The position numbers were made by a program, and so were the translations under genes. A stretch of DNA of 32,160 bases, taken from positions 1 to 32,160 of the forward strand of contig QXWX01000077.1 of NCBI GenBank assembly GCA_009911175.1, in the 5' to 3' direction. Below the pieces are notes generated by a model. That model worked only from the letters and a program-made list of their open reading frames with translations, was not told where the DNA came from and made no database searches. Source of the stretch: Lachnospiraceae bacterium. GTDB lineage: Bacteria > Bacillota_A > Clostridia > Lachnospirales > Lachnospiraceae. This document shows positions 15,667 through 23,196 of the stretch, piece by piece (the first letter of the stretch is position 1; each line of letters starts with the position of its first letter).

Positions 15667-17406
15667 ATGAAACAGATAACAGGTGCGGATTTATTTGTAA
15701 GGGCGCTAAAAGAAGAAGCAGTTGACACATTGTTCGCTTATCCGGGGGGACAGGCGATAGATCTGTTTAATGCACTGTATGGAGAAAAAGAAATAGATGT
15801 GATCCTGCCTCGCCATGAGCAGGGGCTGATCCATGCGGCAGACGGTTATGCACGTTCTACGGGTAAAGTTGGTGTCTGTCTTGTAACAAGCGGGCCAGGG
15901 GCTACGAATCTTGTCACAGGGATTGCTACGGCAAATTATGACAGCGTTCCGTTAGTATGTTTTACGGGCCAGGTGGCGACAAACCTTATTGGGAATGACG
16001 CCTTTCAGGAGGTAGACATTGTAGGTATTACAAGAAGTATCTGTAAATATGCCGTAACGGTACGAAACAGGGAAGATTTGGCGGAAACAATCAAAAAGGC
16101 TTTTTATATTGCAAAGACCGGAAAACCGGGGGTAGTGGTTGTTGATCTGCCAAAGGATGTCCAGCGGGCTTATGGCAGTGATTTCTATCCGGAGGAAATT
16201 GCGGTCAGAGGCTACAAACCAAATACCTCCGTACATATGGGACAGTTAAATAAGGCGCTGGACATCTTAAACCATGCGGCGAAGCCTGTGTTTCTGATTG
16301 GCGGCGGAGTTCATATTGCCCATGCAGAGAAAGAGATGACACAGCTTGCAGAGCTGACAGGTGTGCCTGTCATTACGACAATCATGGGAAAAGGCGCAAT
16401 TCCGACAACGAACAGTTTCTATGTCGGCAATATAGGAATTCATGGGAGCTATGCCGCCAATGCAGCGATCAGTAATTGTGACGTCCTTTTTTCCATAGGG
16501 ACACGGTTTAATGACCGCATTACGGGGAAAATAGAAGAATTTGCGGTAAATGCAAAGATTATCCACATTGACGTGGATGCGGCATCTATTTCCCGCAATA
16601 TTGATGTGGATGTTCCGATTGTAGCTGACGCGAAAAAGGCCATAGACGCTTTGCTCAAAAAGGCAAAGCCCCTTCATATCTCAGAGTGGACGGATAAAAT
16701 CAGCCGTTGGAAAAAGGAATATCCGATTGATATGGGGAAGGTTGGTCTGACGCCGCAGATGATCATTCAATCCATAAATGAAGGGTTTAAAGATGTTGTT
16801 GTCGTTACGGATGTAGGGCAAAATCAATTGTGGACAACACAGTTTCTTGATAGCGGTGAGAATAAACAAATGTTGACATCGGGCGGTCTAGGGACAATGG
16901 GGTATGGTTATCCTGCGGCAATCGGGGCAAAACTTGGCAATCCGCATAAGGATGTTATTGTCATATCCGGCGATGGCGGTATGCAGATGAATATCCAGGA
17001 AATGGCGACTGCGGTTGTTTATGAACTGCCAATCATTATCTGCATACTGAATAACGGATACTTGGGGAATGTACGGCAATGGCAGGAAATGTTTTATGAA
17101 AGGCGGTATTCGAGTACCTGTATGCGTTATCGGAGAAGCTGTGAGATTGGCTGCAGCCAGCCTGGTTATGATTGTCCGAAATATACGCCAGATTTCATTG
17201 CACTGGCAGAAAGCTATGGTGCAAAAGGAATCCGCGTCACAAAGGCAGAAGATATAAAAACAGCTTTAGACAGTGCAAAGCAGAATACAAAAATGCCTAC
17301 GGTGATTGAGTTTATCATAGACAGAGAAGCCAATGTCCTGCCGATTGTTCCGCCGGGAAACGCCCTGAATGACATGATTTTAGAAAGAGAGGAAAACAGG
17401 GAATGA
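15667..17406 (+). CDS. ilvB: Acetohydroxyacid (acetolactate) synthase, catalytic subunit, with cysteine-rich insertion
   Basis: 579 residues from ATG 15667, chosen because GGAGG ends 5 bases before it (an ATG at 15655 lacks this). Thiamine-diphosphate enzyme condensing pyruvate with pyruvate or 2-oxobutyrate, the first common step of branched-chain amino acid synthesis. Landmarks: YPGGQAIDLF, the catalytic glutamate in RHEQGLIHAADGYAR, TSGPGATN, DAFQEVDIVG, and the ThDP/metal motif GDGGMQMNIQE...NNGYLGNVRQWQEMF. Presence of the regulatory-subunit gene marks it as the FAD-type biosynthetic enzyme, not catabolic AlsS. After FYERRYSST an insertion carries C485, C492, C496 and C503 (C-x6-C-x3-C-x6-C) where ordinary enzymes run straight to PDFxxLAExYG. 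A clostridial subfamily with such a loop is plausible from memory. Confidence 0.93.
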   Translation: MKQITGADLFVRALKEEAVDTLFAYPGGQAIDLFNALYGEKEIDVILPRHEQGLIHAADGYARSTGKVGVCLVTSGPGATNLVTGIATANYDSVPLVCFTGQVATNLIGNDAFQEVDIVGITRSICKYAVTVRNREDLAETIKKAFYIAKTGKPGVVVVDLPKDVQRAYGSDFYPEEIAVRGYKPNTSVHMGQLNKALDILNHAAKPVFLIGGGVHIAHAEKEMTQLAELTGVPVITTIMGKGAIPTTNSFYVGNIGIHGSYAANAAISNCDVLFSIGTRFNDRITGKIEEFAVNAKIIHIDVDAASISRNIDVDVPIVADAKKAIDALLKKAKPLHISEWTDKISRWKKEYPIDMGKVGLTPQMIIQSINEGFKDVVVVTDVGQNQLWTTQFLDSGENKQMLTSGGLGTMGYGYPAAIGAKLGNPHKDVIVISGDGGMQMNIQEMATAVVYELPIIICILNNGYLGNVRQWQEMFYERRYSSTCMRYRRSCEIGCSQPGYDCPKYTPDFIALAESYGAKGIRVTKAEDIKTALDSAKQNTKMPTVIEFIIDREANVLPIVPPGNALNDMILEREENRE

Positions 17407-17903
17407 AAAAGAGATGGATTTGTCTGTTTGTTGAAAATGAAATAGGTGTACTCGCCCGTATTTCGGGTTTGTTTTCCGGAAAATCTTATAATCTGGACAG
17501 TCTGACAGCCGGAGTTACTGAGGACAGCACCATATCACGGATGACAATCAGCCTGACAAGTGATGACCGGACTTTTGAGCAGATAAAGAAGCAGCTTAGC
17601 AGGAGTGTTGAGGTGATCAAAGTGGTAGATTATACAGATATACCTATCCACATGAAAGAAATTTTATTTGTTAAGGTGAAGCATTGTTCAGATGCGGACA
17701 TAACGGAACTATTCCGGATTTCAAAAGTATTCGGGGCTGCAATAATTGACTATGACGGCGCTACCGTCCTTTTGGAATGTACCCAGACAGAAAACAGGAA
17801 TGATGATTTAATCGCATTGCTGAAAAGAAAGTTTGTAAACAGGATTGAGATTGTAAGGGGTGGAAGTGTTGCGGCTGAAGCTGTCAGTGTCTCGGAAAGA
17901 TAG
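17403..17903 (+). CDS. ilvN: Acetohydroxyacid synthase regulatory subunit
   Basis: 166 residues, overlapping the catalytic subunit as ATGA (coupled). The ACT domain (about 4-78) begins RWICLFVENEIGVLARISGLFSGKSYNLDSL, the signature of IlvH/IlvN with its valine-binding region, and continues TISRMTISLTSDDRTFEQIKKQL and VIKVVDYT. The C-terminal half (about 82-160) has the REILFVKVK-like (KEILFVKVK) segment and AAIIDYDGATVLLE-type motif typical of the full-length small subunit. It would activate IlvB and confer feedback inhibition. Length is normal for this subunit. Confidence 0.93.
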   Translation: MKKRWICLFVENEIGVLARISGLFSGKSYNLDSLTAGVTEDSTISRMTISLTSDDRTFEQIKKQLSRSVEVIKVVDYTDIPIHMKEILFVKVKHCSDADITELFRISKVFGAAIIDYDGATVLLECTQTENRNDDLIALLKRKFVNRIEIVRGGSVAAEAVSVSER

Positions 17904-17957
17904 AGAAACCGTACAGGAGTCAGCCGCTGCTATGAAGTGAAACAATAGTATCAAGGG

Positions 17958-17988
17958 AAAAGGGGCTCCTGAGAAAGGCAGTCCCTTT
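17958..17988. terminator. Weak hairpin between convergent ilvN and blaR1
   Basis: AAAAGGG (17958-17964) pairs with CCCTTT (17983-17988) around a loop of about 18 bases. It sits in the 155-bp gap between converging genes. The stem is short and U-runs are poor, so this is only a candidate bidirectional terminator. Nothing else is seen in the gap. Confidence 0.3.
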
Positions 17989-18058
17989 GTTCCTGCAGGC
18001 AACGAGCCAAGTGGGCATATTTGTTGTATGGACATTTGACTTTCTATCCAGAAGCTCC

Positions 18059-19918
18059 TTAATGCCATATATTTATCTTAGAAAGAATGTGCTGCGTTAT
18101 TTCTGCCGCGCTGTTGCCGGAAGCATCGTCATTCGCGGCGATATTTGCTGCAAAGAACCACGTATTGTCAGGGGCTTCCACATATCCTACAAACCATCCG
18201 TTTACATCCTTGCCGTCGATACAACCGGTGCCGGTTTTTCCATAGAGGTTTCCGGCTTCGGAAGAGGACAGGAGGATAGAGTCCTTTACTGCATTAACAT
18301 TTTGGATGCCAAAGCCGAGGTTGTTTTCATAAAGCTTTCGCAAAAGCTCCACCTGTTCGATGGGGGAAATCTTTAAAGAAGATTCCATCCAGTAGGAGGA
18401 GAGGCCGCCTTTGGTATTCTCATTGCCGTATCTGATTTCCCGGAGATAGCGGTCAATGCCAGAGAGTCCAAGCTGTTTATCTATTTCCTGAAAGTACCAG
18501 TTCACGGAAGCGCTCATGGCGGACTGCAAAGTCTGGTCAGCGTTCCATTCTTGGAACGAATAGAGTTCATGGTTCCATTCCATGGCGGAAGCTTCCGGTG
18601 TAATGGCACCGGCCTCCAGCCCGAACAGGGCGTCATAGATTTTATAGGTAGAGTCAGGAGAGACCCGCAAGGCGGCACGGTCCATATCATAGATATTCCA
18701 CGTATCCTGTGCCATGTTGTATAGGACGAAGCTTCCTTCGTATCCCTGAAAGCAGGAAGACAGATCTATGACGTTGATATTTTTATGAGATGTATCCCAT
18801 CCATAATAATCATCCTTTGCTGCATTTGCAGACAGCAGGGGAGCCAGGCTTGTGAGGAGAACTGTTACCATCAGGAATGCCGTCATGCCTGTAAGCCGTT
18901 TCTTTGCGGTGGGCGTCTCGTAGGCGGCGATATTGAGGATACGCCGCTTCATCTGTGACATGTTTCCGCTTAATCCGGCGGCAAAGGGAAAAGCAGGGCG
19001 GGACAGCTTTTCGGCAAAATGGATCAGCGTCATTCCGTAATCCTCGTAGGAATCTGGTTCAAGCATATTCAGTACGGACGTGTCGCAGGCGATTTCCCTG
19101 TCATTTCGCATTTCCTTAAGTGCAATCCAGACCATGGGATTGAACCAGTAGAGGATTCCCGTGAGGGTCATCAGATAGCCTGCAAGCGCGTCTTTGTGCC
19201 TGTAATGCTGCAGCTCGTGCAGCAGCATGTAGCGGATCTGGTGAAGCCCGTTCATTCCGGATGGACTTGAACCGCAGGACGCTTGGCAGAATTTGTCGGT
19301 ATCTATCTTACTGTAATCGGAGATGATGTGGATGGGAAGATAGATATGCGGCCTTAGGAACCCTATGATAACCGGCGACTGCAAAAATGCGGTACTGTAT
19401 ATGGGAATCTCTTTTCTGATATGGAGTTCTTTCAGGCAATGGCGGTATAGTCTGCGGATTGCCGGATTTTGGAGGGGAAGGGCAGATTGTCTGATGTTCT
19501 GCAGGCGGAGGGAGGATCTGGCTGTCAGAACAACCATGACAAGGATACCGGCGAGCCAGATTCCCAGTAAAATGGTTCCGGCAATGGATGGCGTCTGATT
19601 GCTTATGGAGAGAGTAAAATCATTCAGCCAGCCCGAATCTCCTGCAGGAGTCGTCACATCTCCTTGATTTACAATGTTTCCGGTATCGGGCAGGGCGGGG
19701 TTACAAAATGCCAAAAGCCGGGCAAGAAGCATTGGAAAACCTGTCAGGCGAAACGGCAGGAACGGAACGGTAAGCAGGCCGAGCAGCAGAAACCACAGGT
19801 GATACTGCATCCGGCCTGACAGGATATTTCTCAATAAATGCCTGGCGGCCAGAAGGATTCCAACCAGGGCACAGATGAATAGGTTACATATAAGAAAACG
19901 AATCATAAAATCAGCCAT
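18059..19918 (-). CDS. blaR1: BlaR1-type beta-lactam sensor and signalling metalloprotease
   Basis: 619 residues. An N-terminal M56 membrane metalloprotease: helices at about 5-25, 40-58 and 113-133, zinc motif H234-E-L-Q-H238 in a LLHELQHYRHKDAL context, a third ligand probably E275 (NDREIACD), and a last helix at about 343-363. The extracellular C-terminal domain (about 375-619) resembles class D beta-lactamases and BlaR1/MecR1 sensors, with active-site S423-T-Y-K426, SVN (471-473) and KTGTG (561-565). In known systems acylation of the serine by a beta-lactam triggers the protease and loss of BlaI. All key residues are present, so it should be functional. It lies 87 bases downstream of blaI, with an intercistronic hairpin. 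No beta-lactamase gene is in the window. Confidence 0.93.
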   Translation of the reverse strand: MADFMIRFLICNLFICALVGILLAARHLLRNILSGRMQYHLWFLLLGLLTVPFLPFRLTGFPMLLARLLAFCNPALPDTGNIVNQGDVTTPAGDSGWLNDFTLSISNQTPSIAGTILLGIWLAGILVMVVLTARSSLRLQNIRQSALPLQNPAIRRLYRHCLKELHIRKEIPIYSTAFLQSPVIIGFLRPHIYLPIHIISDYSKIDTDKFCQASCGSSPSGMNGLHQIRYMLLHELQHYRHKDALAGYLMTLTGILYWFNPMVWIALKEMRNDREIACDTSVLNMLEPDSYEDYGMTLIHFAEKLSRPAFPFAAGLSGNMSQMKRRILNIAAYETPTAKKRLTGMTAFLMVTVLLTSLAPLLSANAAKDDYYGWDTSHKNINVIDLSSCFQGYEGSFVLYNMAQDTWNIYDMDRAALRVSPDSTYKIYDALFGLEAGAITPEASAMEWNHELYSFQEWNADQTLQSAMSASVNWYFQEIDKQLGLSGIDRYLREIRYGNENTKGGLSSYWMESSLKISPIEQVELLRKLYENNLGFGIQNVNAVKDSILLSSSEAGNLYGKTGTGCIDGKDVNGWFVGYVEAPDNTWFFAANIAANDDASGNSAAEITQHILSKINIWH

Positions 19919-19969
19919 AGGTATTGTCTCCTTTTTGTTTCCTTAACCCGGACAAGCCGGAGCGCAAGA

Positions 19970-19996
19970 TTTCGTTAGGAACAGTTCCTGACGAAA
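19970..19996 (-). promoter_or_regulatory. Intercistronic hairpin between blaI and blaR1
   Basis: TTTCGT, AGGAAC and GTTCCT, ACGAAA (19970-19996) fold into a 12-bp stem with one internal mismatch and a 1-base apex in DNA (a few bases would open in RNA). It follows the blaI stop codon by 9 bases and has no long U-run. Partial termination or 3'-end protection that lowers BlaR1 relative to BlaI is a reasonable guess. Confidence 0.5.
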
Positions 19997-20005
19997 GTTA
20001 CAAAC

Positions 20006-20383
20006 TCATTTATCCTTTTTTACAGAAAGCAGGGTGCGAAGCTGTTCAAGCTCCGTATCGGACAGACCGTCATTTTCTATGTATGCGGACAGCATGGCAG
20101 TAATATCCCCGCCGTAAAAGCGTTTCAGAAACGAACGGCTTTCCTGGCCCACATACTCCCGTTCCAATACAAGCGGGGTGTAGACGAATACCCGGCCCTG
20201 TTTCTCATAAGAGAGGGCGCCCTTTGTCACCAGACGCTTGATCAGGGTCTGTATGGTCTTGGGGCTCCAGGCGGTGGTTTTCAGTAATTTTTCAGTGATT
20301 TCATTGGTATTGATGGGTGCGTGTTTCCATACGACCTTCATCACTTCATATTCAGCTTCGGAAATCTGCGGCAGAGCAGACAT
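20006..20383 (-). CDS. blaI: BlaI/MecI/CopY-family repressor
   Basis: 125 residues from ATG 20383, with GGAGGG 7 bases upstream; a TTG start 5 codons earlier would contain this ribosome site. The N-terminal winged HTH (about 1-72) reads ISEAEYEVMKVVWKHAPINT, then WSPKTIQTLIKRLVTKGALSYE and GRVFVYTPLV. The C-terminal dimerisation part (about 73-125) includes SRSFLKRFYGGDITAMLSAYIE, the region cut by BlaR1-pathway proteolysis in staphylococci. CopY-type metal-binding cysteines are absent, so this is a BlaI and not a copper repressor. It should bind its own promoter and the sites before the exported-protein genes. Confidence 0.93.
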   Translation of the reverse strand: MSALPQISEAEYEVMKVVWKHAPINTNEITEKLLKTTAWSPKTIQTLIKRLVTKGALSYEKQGRVFVYTPLVLEREYVGQESRSFLKRFYGGDITAMLSAYIENDGLSDTELEQLRTLLSVKKDK

Positions 20384-20397
20384 GGTAAATCCCTCCA

Positions 20398-20449
20398 AAT
20401 CTTACGTGCGTAATAAAGATATTATAGAGGGGATTCAGGGGATTGTCAA
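20398..20449 (-). promoter_or_regulatory. blaI promoter with BlaI operator
   Basis: On the minus strand: TTGACA (20449-20444), 17 bp, TATAAT (20426-20421), the strongest consensus promoter in the window. The operator core TACGCACGTA lies at 20412-20403, just downstream of the -10. Read on the plus strand, 20398-20417 is AATCTTACGTGCGTAATAAA, matching the sites at 10982, 11040 and 23139 in core and flanks. Autorepression is expected. Confidence 0.85.
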
Positions 20450-20625
20450 TGTAGAAGAACATAGATCAGATCAATTAGGTTTATAGGTTTATTGGATGGA
20501 GTGAGCATGTTTCAGCAGATCCGTTTTTATTTGTATGAAGGCATGGTAGTATCTTTGGTTTAAGAGGTGGATGGAATAGTTTACATATAAATTAAAATGA
20601 TGATAAAATGAACGAAGGTGGAAAT

Positions 20626-21392
20626 ATGAACCTATATTTCGAACTATTAAAAAACCGGTCTTCAACATGGAAGATGTAAATGTGTTTTACAATAATATAG
20701 ATAGCGCACGTTCGGCGATCAAGCGATTGATGAAAGAGGGAATGGTGGCCAAGATTCGTAATAATATGTATACCTGCGTTAGCGGAGAAACTGGCGCACC
20801 GGTTGCGAATCGTTTTCAGATAGCCAGCCACATTACGCCAACATCATATGTGTCTCATCATCCAGCCATGTAGTATTATGGAATTACAGATCAAGTCTAT
20901 TATGATGTGTATGTATCATCAAGGACTAGCTTCCGGAATTTTACATTTGATGGTTATACGTTTTGTTTCGTAGCGTCAAAAAATTCAGAGGGTATTGAGA
21001 AGCCTCCTTATAGCGGAGGTGTTGCAGTGACCAATTTGGAGCGAACCATTGTTGACAGCATTAAGGATATGGACAAGATTTCGGGCATTGAAGAAGTGGT
21101 GCAGAATGTGGAAAGTATGCACAGAATACAGGAGAAAAGACTGATCAAGTACCTGGAACTTTATCAAAATCAATTCTTGTATCAGAAGATGGGATATTTA
21201 TTATGGCAGCACAAGGAACAAATGGGATTGACTGATTCATTTTTTGTAAAATGTAAGAAACAAATAGGCAAAAGCAAGCGTTATCTTACACGTGATCAGG
21301 ATGGCGGCTGCTATGATGATACTTGGAAACTGGTTGTTCCGGATGATTTGCAAAATATGAAGAATGGGGTAATGATGGATGCCGATGTATAA
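20626..21392 (+). pseudogene. abiEi: abiEi antitoxin gene inactivated by a frameshift and a stop codon
   Basis: Read through its lesions this encodes an AbiEi-family protein: an N-terminal winged-helix (KKPVFNMEDVNVFYNN, then SARSAIKRLMKEGMVAKI and NNMYTCV), the HHPAMEYYGITDQ-like segment, the FTFDGYTFCFV strand and the VTNLERTIVDSI motif. Lesion 1: ATG 20626 is out of frame with the body by one base; one more A in the A6 run at 20649-20654 would restore it. Lesion 2: TAG at 20871-20873 stands where a Glu codon (GAG) is expected. In type IV toxin-antitoxin systems AbiEi represses the operon and counteracts AbiEii. Downstream the reading frame is intact to 21392. Confidence 0.82.
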
Positions 21393-21672
21393 TAAAACAG
21401 AGATTGGACGTATTGCACAGTAGCATGGATTTGTGAGAGATACCTTTGAAAAGGTCTTGCACTTGAAGGATGTATTGAATTATCTGAATGAAGAAGAATA
21501 TCTAAGAGACCATCTGCTTTTAAAAGGTGGAACAGCTATCAATCTGGCGGTGTTCAATCTACCACGTTTGTCTGTGGATATTGATATGGATTACACACCA
21601 AATGATACGAAAGAAGAAATTGTGGAAAGAATTAAGGAACATCCGATGGCAATTTGGAAATGCCAACAATAA
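21385..21672 (+). pseudogene. abiEii: abiEii nucleotidyltransferase toxin gene, nonsense-mutated and truncated
   Basis: Begins MYNKTEIGRIAQ at 21385, overlapping the abiEi stop by 8 bases as in live abiE operons. A TAG at 21421-21423 interrupts it after 12 codons. The frame resumes with HGFVRDTFEKVLHLKDVL, then the diagnostic LLKGGTAINLAVFNLPRLSVDIDMDY motif region (glycine-threonine pair and catalytic D-x-D of the nucleotidyltransferase fold). It stops at 21672, after about 95 codons, where the family usually runs to about 250-300 residues. The toxin is therefore dead, consistent with its dead antitoxin: loss of the antitoxin would only be tolerated once the toxin was gone. Confidence 0.82.
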
Positions 21673-21845
21673 CATATTGAGTTTGAAGTGATGACTGGTA
21701 GACTGAATAATATAAAATTTGCAAAAACCGCCCTTTATTCAGCAAAAAGGGAATGATTTGTTATAGCCAGGCATTTATTTTCATATGTTCTACCTGACAG
21801 AAGAATTGTAAAGCATATTATCAGGAAGGGAGAACGATAGAGTAT
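21673..21845 (+). other. Decayed sequence before paralogue 4, with a Cys-rich tail remnant
   Basis: No intact gene. A short frame at about 21714-21770 reads KICKNRPLFSKKG, closely matching EICKNCPSFCKNG near 27216-27250. A BlaI-type operator is not found here, unlike before the other cluster heads. A weak promoter (TTGTTA about 21758, TCATAT about 21781) could serve paralogue 4. Confidence 0.4.
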
Positions 21846-23084
21846 ATGAAACGTACTTTACAGAAATGCAGCGTATGTTTTTTATCAGCGCTATCCTTGG
21901 CAGCCGTTGGGCACGTGGTTGGGGAGATGAAAGCAGCAGTGTATCCGGCCGGCAGCAGGGGAGTAAAAGTGCCGTTTGCCAGGATTGAATCTCAGGAACA
22001 ACCGGGGGCGGCTGATGGGGAGCCGTATGCGTATACGGAACCGGAGTGTGTCCTGTCAATGGAAGAACAGAAAAAAATACAGAATGAAGCAGTATCGGCG
22101 GCAGAAATGTGTGCAGGTTATTATTATGCCGAAGAGTCAGTAAATAGCAGCAAGGACAGCGGTTATGCTTCGGTTATTGAATTGACAGAACAGCAGAGAA
22201 GAGATATTGTCAATGTGTTGGGCAACAATGGAATGGTAAGTGTTTCGGATGATATGAATATGCGTAACTATGAAGATGTAGAAAATTTTTATTCCCAATA
22301 CCGCATAGGGCAGGAGGCACTGGTTACAATTTACGAACCTTTTATAGACGGGACATTTTCTTCCAGAACCTTTGTCTACCGGCAGGGAATACTGCAGACC
22401 TACTATATCGGGATTGGATGGCAAGACAATGGTATACCGGTTATACAGGCTGCCAGAACCAACGATATTGCAGAAATCCGGTTGACGGAAAAGGGATATT
22501 TGATTTATACAAATGCAGTAATCGTTGCACATGGCAATTTGAAGGAGTACTACAGGGTTAAGCCTCTACCGGAAACCTGCCGGGAGCTTACCCAAAAATA
22601 TGTTTCTGGACTTAGTTATGTGAGTTATATGGTGATGATAACGGATTGGGACAGCGGAAATGTGGAAGAAATTTTAAGGCCATGCATGTTTGAGGATGTT
22701 TATCGGATCCATACAGGGGAGGTATTTGTACCAGACGGTGAGGGGATCCCGGCAGAGCTTTATGAATCTATTATGATGACTTATTTCCCGGTAACAGCAG
22801 AGCAATTAAGGGAGTACTGCAATTACGATGCAGCCACGGATACATATAAATATGAAATGAGTATCTCGCAGCCTTTGCCGCCGTTTCCCGAAGTGGTGGA
22901 CTATAAAGAAAATGTGGATGGAACGCTTACACTGTTTGTGGACGGTGTATGGCCGGATTATGGTTCGGATTATGCCTTTACAAATCAGATTGTGGTAAGA
23001 CCGTTAGAGAATGGGGCCTTTCGTTATTTATCCAATTCCATCCAAAAACAGGAATTAGATATTCCGGTAGTGGGGAAACGGTGA
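21846..23084 (+). CDS. Exported or membrane-anchored family protein, paralogue 4
   Basis: 412 residues. An N-terminal hydrophobic segment (about 9-25, SVCFLSALSLAAVGHVV) acts as signal peptide or anchor; no lipobox. It aligns well with paralogues 2 and 5 from about residue 70 to the end: EEQKKIQNEAVSAAEMCAGYY, LGNNGMVSVSDDMNM, LQTYYIGIGWQDNGIPVI, AEIRLTEKGYLIYTN, CRELTQKYVSGLSYV, TDWDSGNVEEIL, MFEDVYRIHTGEVF, PVTAEQLREYCNYDA and VDGVWPDYGSDYAFTNQI. The ribosome site is weak (GGGAGA about 12 bases upstream) and no BlaI operator is visible, so its control may differ from its relatives. It sits just after the dead abiE genes. Function unknown. Confidence 0.86.
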   Translation: MKRTLQKCSVCFLSALSLAAVGHVVGEMKAAVYPAGSRGVKVPFARIESQEQPGAADGEPYAYTEPECVLSMEEQKKIQNEAVSAAEMCAGYYYAEESVNSSKDSGYASVIELTEQQRRDIVNVLGNNGMVSVSDDMNMRNYEDVENFYSQYRIGQEALVTIYEPFIDGTFSSRTFVYRQGILQTYYIGIGWQDNGIPVIQAARTNDIAEIRLTEKGYLIYTNAVIVAHGNLKEYYRVKPLPETCRELTQKYVSGLSYVSYMVMITDWDSGNVEEILRPCMFEDVYRIHTGEVFVPDGEGIPAELYESIMMTYFPVTAEQLREYCNYDAATDTYKYEMSISQPLPPFPEVVDYKENVDGTLTLFVDGVWPDYGSDYAFTNQIVVRPLENGAFRYLSNSIQKQELDIPVVGKR

Positions 23085-23129
23085 GAAAATAAGACGGGGC
23101 TGTAAGATTGTAGATAATATAAGTTATTC

Positions 23130-23158
23130 TTGACTTAAAATCTTACAAATGTAATACT
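23130..23158 (+). promoter_or_regulatory. Promoter with BlaI-type operator before paralogue 5
   Basis: TTGACT (23130-23135), 16 bp, TAATAC (23152-23157). Operator core TACAAATGTA (23144-23153) overlaps the spacer and -10; the 20-bp context is AATCTTACAAATGTAATACT (23139-23158). Layout and sequence copy the two promoters at 10972 and 11031. Confidence 0.83.
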
Positions 23159-23196
23159 ATATATAGATTATACGACCAGAAAAGGTAAGGAACGTT

